In this document: positions 7,736 to 14,300 of the stretch, one piece after another
Layout: each line of letters opens with the position of its first letter
Position numbering within the stretch: position 1 is the stretch's first letter
Source: Bacteroidales bacterium
GTDB lineage: Bacteria > Bacteroidota > Bacteroidia > Bacteroidales > FEN-979
NCBI GenBank assembly: GCA_023231065.1
Contig: JALNWE010000062.1
Location: 1-17,465, forward strand
Length of the DNA: 17,465 nucleotides
Reading direction: 5' to 3'
Program-made: the position numbers and the translations under genes
The notes under the pieces: model-generated
Told to the model about the DNA's origin: nothing
The model's input: only the letters and a program-made list of their open reading frames with translations
The model's database searches: none

Positions 7736-8527
7736 TCATACAAAAGATATGATATTTACTTTGCTTTCACGATCATTTTTCGAGGAAACCCGCGTCATTA
7801 CTTTCGGAGGATCATCACAATTTATTGAATGTAACCAAATTACAGGATGACAAGACTCCAGGGTATGTGCAACGACTTGGGCTGTTCCGCCTGTTCCTTT
7901 CGCTGGTTTCCCGTTCCAAACAGCCACCAGGATGTCGGATGTTTCAACCACTTTTTTGCCTGCCAACAGGTAACCTGCTGATTTATCTGATAGGGGAGGG
8001 TATCTCTCGAAATCGAATTCCGGAATGTGGCCGGAAATTTCCAGTAGCGCGTTGAACTCTGCCAGTTCGGCTTCGGTAAAATCTTTCCGGTATTCCTCAA
8101 TGCAAAACGGTAATATTACTTCCAGCTTTGCATTCAGAATCTCCAAGGCACACCTAGAAGCTATCATGTCGGAACCGGTTGCGAGGGATGATATGACTAA
8201 ATATTCTATTGGATGGTCTTTGCCAAAATGCTTGCATTCCGTTTCATTACCGGCTAAATCGTCCTTGTTCTCCCTGATGGTTTCGTGGTGAAAACTTGTT
8301 CCTTCGGATGTCATGAGATCAGAGGGATACCAATCCTGTCTCTGGTTTTTTTGAAGAAACTCTGCCCGGGATTTTATCAGCCGGAAAACCATTGATAGTT
8401 TGTTTGTTATCAAAGCAGGGTCATCAAGAACGCGATGTCCTGTTATTCCGATTCTCAACAAATATTTATCAGGAGAAGCGGATGTGGATTCCATGGATAA
8501 TGACGGGATCTTACCTGTTGTGTCCAT
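7736..8527 (-). CDS. SLOG-family Rossmann-fold protein, predicted nucleotide binder or enzyme
   Basis: The 263-residue protein carries the motif set of the SLOG superfamily (SMF/DprA-LOG-like Rossmann fold): RIGITGHR (25-32) at the first strand and loop, LVISSLATGSDMIAS (110-124), VILPF (137-141) followed by EEYRKDF (144-150), and the C-terminal SDILVAVWNGKPAKGTGGT signature (197-215) ending in PVIWLH (228-233). SLOG domains bind or process nucleotides and nucleotide derivatives, and many occur in bacterial conflict operons; LOG relatives release cytokinin-type bases from nucleotides. No membrane segment is present, so it is soluble and is not one of the SLOG fusions to pore-forming helices. 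An insertion of about 40 polar residues (62-103) separates the first two motifs. It begins 36 bases after the PfkB-AAA-RyR gene and precedes the small gene by 44, so all four downstream genes look like one transcript. Ligand and direction of activity are unknown. Confidence 0.85.
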   Translation of the reverse strand: MDTTGKIPSLSMESTSASPDKYLLRIGITGHRVLDDPALITNKLSMVFRLIKSRAEFLQKNQRQDWYPSDLMTSEGTSFHHETIRENKDDLAGNETECKHFGKDHPIEYLVISSLATGSDMIASRCALEILNAKLEVILPFCIEEYRKDFTEAELAEFNALLEISGHIPEFDFERYPPLSDKSAGYLLAGKKVVETSDILVAVWNGKPAKGTGGTAQVVAHTLESCHPVIWLHSINCDDPPKVMTRVSSKNDRESKVNIISFV

Positions 8528-8563
8528 GACTGATCTAATGAAACCTTTAGTTTTATTGGTTTT

Positions 8564-11179
8564 CTATTCAGGTACAATGCAAAAACCGGCCTTGTCAAGT
8601 ATTCCCCAATACTTTAAAACCTGTGACCTATCTTTGTCTTTTTCTGATTCATTCAGTCTGGGGTCATTATATGGGACAAGACAATTGTGAAGTTTCAGGT
8701 AATCGATACGGTTCTCACTATATTTCCAGTCGTTTTGATCATAAAATTCCATCCATAGCTGATGCTCCTCAGCCGACATCTTTTCAAGTATCTTTCGACT
8801 ATCTTTATTAACCACAGTTTCGTAATCCAATTTTGATAAAGAATCCGAATGTCCCTTTTCCGCCATTCTTAATCTGGCTTTTGCCAGGACTTTCGGGATC
8901 CGCAACGCTGCAGCCACATTGCTTGCCTTGATGAATACAGGCAACATGTTGAATTCTTTTGCATAATCCGGGTTCATGGTCTTGGCATGATCTAGATAGG
9001 CGCAGTGGATCGCTTCAGCAATTGCAAAGGCATGTTCTTCATCAATAAGATTTTCATTCAGCAAACCGAGGAATCGCTCCTTATTTTCAACCATAAGGCT
9101 GATAATGGAGTTGGAAGGAAGTCCCGACCTCAGGATCGGTTTCCCATTCGCACTGTATTTTAAATATTTAAGAATGTTTTCGAGAGACCTTGATCCGTGT
9201 TTGAATTTATCAACCTTGATCAATGCATTGAGCAAACCCCAGTCAATGCTTAGTGCCTCATTATCCTTCAAACCAAGTATTGACCGGATGAAAAGCGCCC
9301 TTCGTACCGGGAAACAACGGTCACCAGGATCCACTTCCCATGCTTTTGTTGCTTTATTGTAATAAAGTCCCGGATTTGGTCCGATGATATTGATATATCC
9401 ATTTATCCTGCTTTTAAAGTCCGGACCTTTCATGAGTTTGAAATCATCCTCCTTTATTCTATCTCCGTCAAATTCGCCAAAAAACTCCATTTTATAGCTT
9501 GTCCCACCAGCAAAGACCATGATACATTTCCCAATTGTATGCGTTACCTGTCCCTCCTGGAAAGTTCCATCCTGCATGGGTGCCAAAAGATATTGCAGCC
9601 AAAAGTACTTTTTTGAGTCGAATTCATCCCAAAAAACCAACGGTGTCGAACCTTTCAGTACCTCATCCCTAACCTGATGAAATGCCCCGATCAAGTCAGC
9701 TGCTCCATCGAACTGAGAAAGGTTAAATTCAAGGATTGGTACATCCTTCCCTAAGACCCCTTTTCCTATCTGTTTGACAGAAAATGATTTACCAGATCCG
9801 GGCATACCAAATACCGCTATCGATAGGGGGACTTTGACATCTCTTTTCTCGCGGTACTGTTCAATGAGCAACTTGATATTCCTGAACTCTTCAATCTCAT
9901 TCCTGTCAACGGTAAACAGATTTCCCATACTGACCGAGGGCACATTGTTAAGAACCCATCTCCCTTGAGTGACAACCATCCTGGCGAGTTCAAACATCGG
10001 ACCAGGAAATTTACTGGAGGAGAAAGAGGGATCGATATGATTTCCCATCATGATGGTCCAGGGTGTTTGAAGATACCTCGATGGTTCAATAAATGGGGGA
10101 ATAAAAGCTGATGTGTAATTTAGAATATTTTTGTCGGTAGCGTTAACAATTTGATCCAACGGGAGGTGAATAGTGTCGTCAATCGGTTTATAACCTGTTT
10201 CATAGAATCCACGAACAGATGCCAATCCTTTTATTGCCGCCTCGTCCGCAAAATAATCTTTATTCGGGTTCGAAAGGTCGAGACTGGCGGCAAATGCAGC
10301 TGTAAAACAGGACATACATCCAATCATGGTCCCCGGATACCTTGCCTCGGTTTCTCCTTCAAGTGAATCAGGCTCAAAAAAGATTCTGGAAACTTCCTGA
10401 TTATTGCTTTTCCTGCAAACCAGAATGGCTCCGGATGATCCGAAAGTGACCACAAGTATCCGACTTTTTAAAAGTCCCGAGAGGGCGATTTTTGTATGAA
10501 GTTCGTGTATCAGATCCAACGCTGATTGTTCCCATGATATCCCCCGTGATACACGGGCTTCAAGTTTGCGGATATCGTTGACCGATACAACAGTGATCAG
10601 CTTGATCTTATCTTGGTTTGAAAGCTCCAGAAGTTCCTTCCAAAGATCACCTTTCTGAAGATCACCACTTTTTTTGCAAATGATAACCCGGGGTACATTT
10701 ACTCCATCTTCTTTCTTCAATTCAGAAAGGAATGACCATGTTTTTTTCTCATTGATTTGAGAGCCGAACGACATTCCTGCGTCATCCAGGATAACCATAT
10801 CATAGCCTTCTATTGTACTTAATGGATGGAAGGTATTATAATCTATTGTCCCTTCCATCTTGCCGAAGCCAAACTGCCCGGAGATCCTCCATCTTTTCTC
10901 CTTGATTTCTTTTCCTTCTATAAATTCGGATACCGTAGCATAACTGTTGTTCTGAGTTGGCAAGTGGTCGAATATTTTCAAGTCCAACCCGAAATCTGCA
11001 TTTTCTTTTGGATGAAAGGCTGTGAGAAACTGATGGACAAGCCCGGCCCCTCCGTTAATCCATGAATAGGATGTTCCACTGATAGAAGCGGATGAATCAG
11101 AATAAAATCGTTGTCCGAGACGGAAATAATGATCTCTGGTTACATCACCTGTGACAAGAATTCTGTTTTTATTTCCCAT
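8564..11179 (-). CDS. PfkB-like / MoxR-like AAA ATPase / RyR-domain fusion protein
   Basis: Three modules are visible in 871 residues. Residues 6 to about 340 resemble the PfkB (ribokinase) fold: ILVTGDVTRDHY (7-18), INGGAGLVHQFL (41-52), YDMVILDDAG (126-135) and ILVVTFGSSGAILV (241-254). The C-terminal GAGD catalytic motif is degenerate, reading IGCMSCF (286-292), with Ser at the catalytic Asp position. Residues about 425-700 are an AAA+ ATPase: Walker A GMPGSGKS (458-465), Walker B PLVFWDEFD (513-521), sensor 1 CIMVFAGGTS (552-561), and PVRRALFIRSIL (624-635) near sensor 2, close to MoxR-type ATPases. Residues 801-871 match the RyR domain (Pfam family named after ryanodine receptors): Trp818, LVPY (834-837), then ESEKDKDR (844-851) and a short helix and strand to the end. 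The PfkB part is likelier to bind a nucleoside or sugar ligand than to phosphorylate it. The gene follows the STAND gene by 209 bases, and the SLOG gene starts 36 bases after it. Confidence 0.87.
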   Translation of the reverse strand: MGNKNRILVTGDVTRDHYFRLGQRFYSDSSASISGTSYSWINGGAGLVHQFLTAFHPKENADFGLDLKIFDHLPTQNNSYATVSEFIEGKEIKEKRWRISGQFGFGKMEGTIDYNTFHPLSTIEGYDMVILDDAGMSFGSQINEKKTWSFLSELKKEDGVNVPRVIICKKSGDLQKGDLWKELLELSNQDKIKLITVVSVNDIRKLEARVSRGISWEQSALDLIHELHTKIALSGLLKSRILVVTFGSSGAILVCRKSNNQEVSRIFFEPDSLEGETEARYPGTMIGCMSCFTAAFAASLDLSNPNKDYFADEAAIKGLASVRGFYETGYKPIDDTIHLPLDQIVNATDKNILNYTSAFIPPFIEPSRYLQTPWTIMMGNHIDPSFSSSKFPGPMFELARMVVTQGRWVLNNVPSVSMGNLFTVDRNEIEEFRNIKLLIEQYREKRDVKVPLSIAVFGMPGSGKSFSVKQIGKGVLGKDVPILEFNLSQFDGAADLIGAFHQVRDEVLKGSTPLVFWDEFDSKKYFWLQYLLAPMQDGTFQEGQVTHTIGKCIMVFAGGTSYKMEFFGEFDGDRIKEDDFKLMKGPDFKSRINGYINIIGPNPGLYYNKATKAWEVDPGDRCFPVRRALFIRSILGLKDNEALSIDWGLLNALIKVDKFKHGSRSLENILKYLKYSANGKPILRSGLPSNSIISLMVENKERFLGLLNENLIDEEHAFAIAEAIHCAYLDHAKTMNPDYAKEFNMLPVFIKASNVAAALRIPKVLAKARLRMAEKGHSDSLSKLDYETVVNKDSRKILEKMSAEEHQLWMEFYDQNDWKYSENRIDYLKLHNCLVPYNDPRLNESEKDKDRSQVLKYWGILDKAGFCIVPE

Positions 11180-11388
11180 GATGTTGATTTGTATTGTATA
11201 GCGTTTGACTGTAAATGTCTTTGATCTTGGTTTTGGATCAGAATTTAATAAGGTTTGTTTGTAACTGAAAAATGAAGGTTAAATATGGGTTATTTGTAAA
11301 TATAAAAAATATTTCATCAGAATTAATGATCCGGGATGTCGACTTGGCCGTACCTCCTGTAAGCTTCTTCGTGATGTGTATTTATGGT
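11180..11388 (-). other. AT-rich spacer between STAND and PfkB-AAA-RyR genes
   Basis: This 209-base spacer is the longest break within the minus-strand cluster and is AT-rich. It is long enough for a separate promoter, but I found no clean match to the Bacteroidota TTTG / TAnnTTTG promoter elements; the closest is a TATATTTA near 11297-11304 read on the minus strand. No T-rich hairpin terminator for the STAND gene is evident. Whether the cluster is one or two transcripts is therefore open. Confidence 0.35.
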
Positions 11389-14300
11389 TCATTTCAATGA
11401 TTGAAACATCCTGATCGCTTCTAACTTGATTTTCTCTAGTTTATATTCTTCAGCAACTTGGATAGCTTCTTTGAGCAGGCTTTTTGCTTCCTTTACTTTT
11501 CCAAGTTGATCAGCAAGAATTTCCGCCTGGCTGAGCAAGCTGTCGGCATAATTTTCGTTAAGACCATTGCGAGCGCATAGTTCCGCCTGTGTCTGATAGT
11601 TCTGCAATGCTTCCTTATATCTGCCCATTTTTGAAAGGATATAAGCCTGATCGCCTATGTTTTTCTGAAATTCATCAGGATTGTAACCCCTTTTTCTAAT
11701 GCTATTCTCTTTCTCAATTAGTTCATTTAATCTTCTTTGATAGTTTTCAAGATCATTTGAAATTCTATTTGTCTGTTGCTCTTCTTTTTTTATGGTAGAA
11801 TTATTCTGTTGTTGGTAAGGCTTGTTTTTTCCTTCAGAATTATTATCATGAAATTGAGTAGGGGTTTTATATTCTTGACTGATCCAATGGTTAAATTCAG
11901 GATTATTTGGAAATGTTAAAGCAAGAATTTGGAAAATTTGCTTGAATTTTCTGAAGCATTCCAGGCCTTTGGTATCATTATTTATCTCTTTATAAATAAT
12001 TGCGAGCCTGTAAAAAGAAATTCCTAATCCCTGAAAAGCCTGTAAATCTTTCCTGTTATTATCATAGAGTTCCGAACAAAGTTCATTAAACTTTTCGAAA
12101 TATGACAATGCTTTTATTTGATTTCCAATCAATTGGTTCACAACCCCTAATCGTTCATTCAAAGCGGCAAAACCAGTTTTTGTATCAGGATTATTACTAT
12201 TTTCCTTAAAAATTGGCTTTATGAAATTATAGAAATTTTCATAACAGATGAGCGCTTCTTTATAATTGCCAAGAGATTCATGCATATTTGCAATTTTTTC
12301 ATCCAGACCAGCAAGTTGAGCTTTGAAATTAACGTCATTGTTATTGTTTTTTTTATCTTTCGTAAGTAATTGTTTCAATTTATTATAATAAATAACTGCG
12401 TTGCTAATCTGGCCATTTCCTTCGTATAAAGCTGATAATCTTTCTGCTGAAGAAACTATGCCGAAAGAACCAATTTCGTTGAAAGAGTTAGATTGATATA
12501 GTATATCGCATATATCATGCAAATGCTTATAATACTTAATGGCTTCTCCAATATTTTTTAAAGATTCATAGTTGGATCCTATTCTGCTGTATATTTTGGC
12601 AAGGCTTTCTTTTAATGATTCATTCGCTAAGTCTTTTTCTATAAGTGGAATAAATATCTTTTCCGCATATAAAAAATACTCAAGGGCTTCCTGGACAAGA
12701 CTATTTTGAGTACAAAGATCTCCTAAGGCACCAACTTTATTAGCCAGGTTGATCTTTTCATCGAAATTAAGAGAATCGTCGTCATAAAGCTCTTGATAAA
12801 TAGTTATTTCAAGTTTTGCATATTTTATGGCGTTTTCAATGTTATTATCTTGTAGGTTAGCTGAGCTTAATCTTTCATACGAAATAGCTAAATTGATTTT
12901 GCTTAATTTGCTTTCGGGTGTGGATTTATTAATTTTTTCGGAAAAGCTATTATATTTATTATATGCTATAAGAGCTTCCTCTGTTTTCCCAATAGTAGTA
13001 TAATAGTCTCCTAATAGTGCGTACAAATGACCTAAATTGTTTACATTGTCATTTATTTGTGGGTCTGATTCGAAATACTTTGTGAATAGTCTTATTGCTT
13101 CAGTAATACACTTAGAAACTTCATTTAATTTATTTTTTTTTATGTAAATCTCGACAAGCTTCCGATAGGAATTGGCCAAACCATTTTTTGCCAATAAATT
13201 GCCAGGGTTTACATCAACAATTTCACGCATTAAGTTGTTGTACTTCAGGATATTATTTGCAGATTCCTCTAGCTTATTCAAACGGAAATTTATGGAACCA
13301 CATTTCGCAAAGGAATTAGCGAAATAGGTTTTATAAAGTTCATTACTTTGGTTATTTTTGTATAATTCACTGGCGATTTCTGCATTTATTTTATAGATTC
13401 TATCAGCTTCATCAAGGTGGTTCATTGATTTATATACATCGCCCATTTTATCATAAGAAGTGACAAGACCTAATTTGTGCTTCACATTACGAGGGTCACC
13501 CTGGTATAAGGACTTAAACAGTTTGTTTTCACCTGTAAAGAACTTAAGCGCCTCTTCGAACTCTCCGATTTCTTCATAAATGAATCCAAGCCTTTCCATT
13601 GATGCCGCATAGCCTGCTAAGATAGATTCATCATTCGGGTAAGAAGTTAAAAGTGCAGACATCAGTTTGTTACTCTTTAAATAATACTCTAACGCTGATT
13701 TTGTTACGCCAATAAATCTATAAAAATCGCCTAACATTAAGTTGGAGACAGCAAATCCATTTCTAATAGACTTGTCACTTGGATTATGAGTATATAAGTT
13801 TTTATAAATATTAAAGCATTCTTCGTAACAAATTAATGCTTCCTTTTTATTACCCATTGACAGATGAATAGAGCCAATATTTCCCAACGATATGGCACGA
13901 GTGATCTTATAGGGTTCAGTTTCATTTATAGATGAGTCATACATTACATCAGATTCCATAGAGTCAAAATACTGTAATGCTTCTCCTGATTTACCTACCT
14001 CTTGGAGTAATTGTCCGAGAGCAGCATCTAAACTGATTTTAGTGGCTTTCCAAAATAATTTAGTATCGTTCTTGCTAAAAGCCAGAACAGAACCTTCTAT
14101 TTCCCCTTTTTTCTCATAATCTATTCCTAATTCTTCGAAATTAATGTTACTGTTGAAAGTGAATTCGGCTTTTTTATTAATCATAAAATATTCCCGATTA
14201 ATAATTTCAGAAAGACGGGATAGAATACTCAACCTAATATTTAAGTTCCCATCCGTTTTTAAGATGTTATTTAAGGGGAATATATATTTCAGGGAAAGGT

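Noticed and set aside
8400..8690. A 96-codon plus-strand frame over the SLOG/PfkB-AAA-RyR junction
   Set aside because: It overlaps the strongly supported RyR domain end and SLOG start on the other strand and shows no family motif.
11221..11241. Short inverted repeat around TTGATC / GGATCA as an operator
   Set aside because: Arms are only 5-6 bases in AT-rich sequence and no promoter is clear next to it, so chance is a sufficient explanation.
11884..13899. A recent DNA tandem repeat or CRISPR-like array
   Set aside because: The period is 144 bases at the codon level but the units are not similar as DNA; there are no conserved short repeats with unique spacers.
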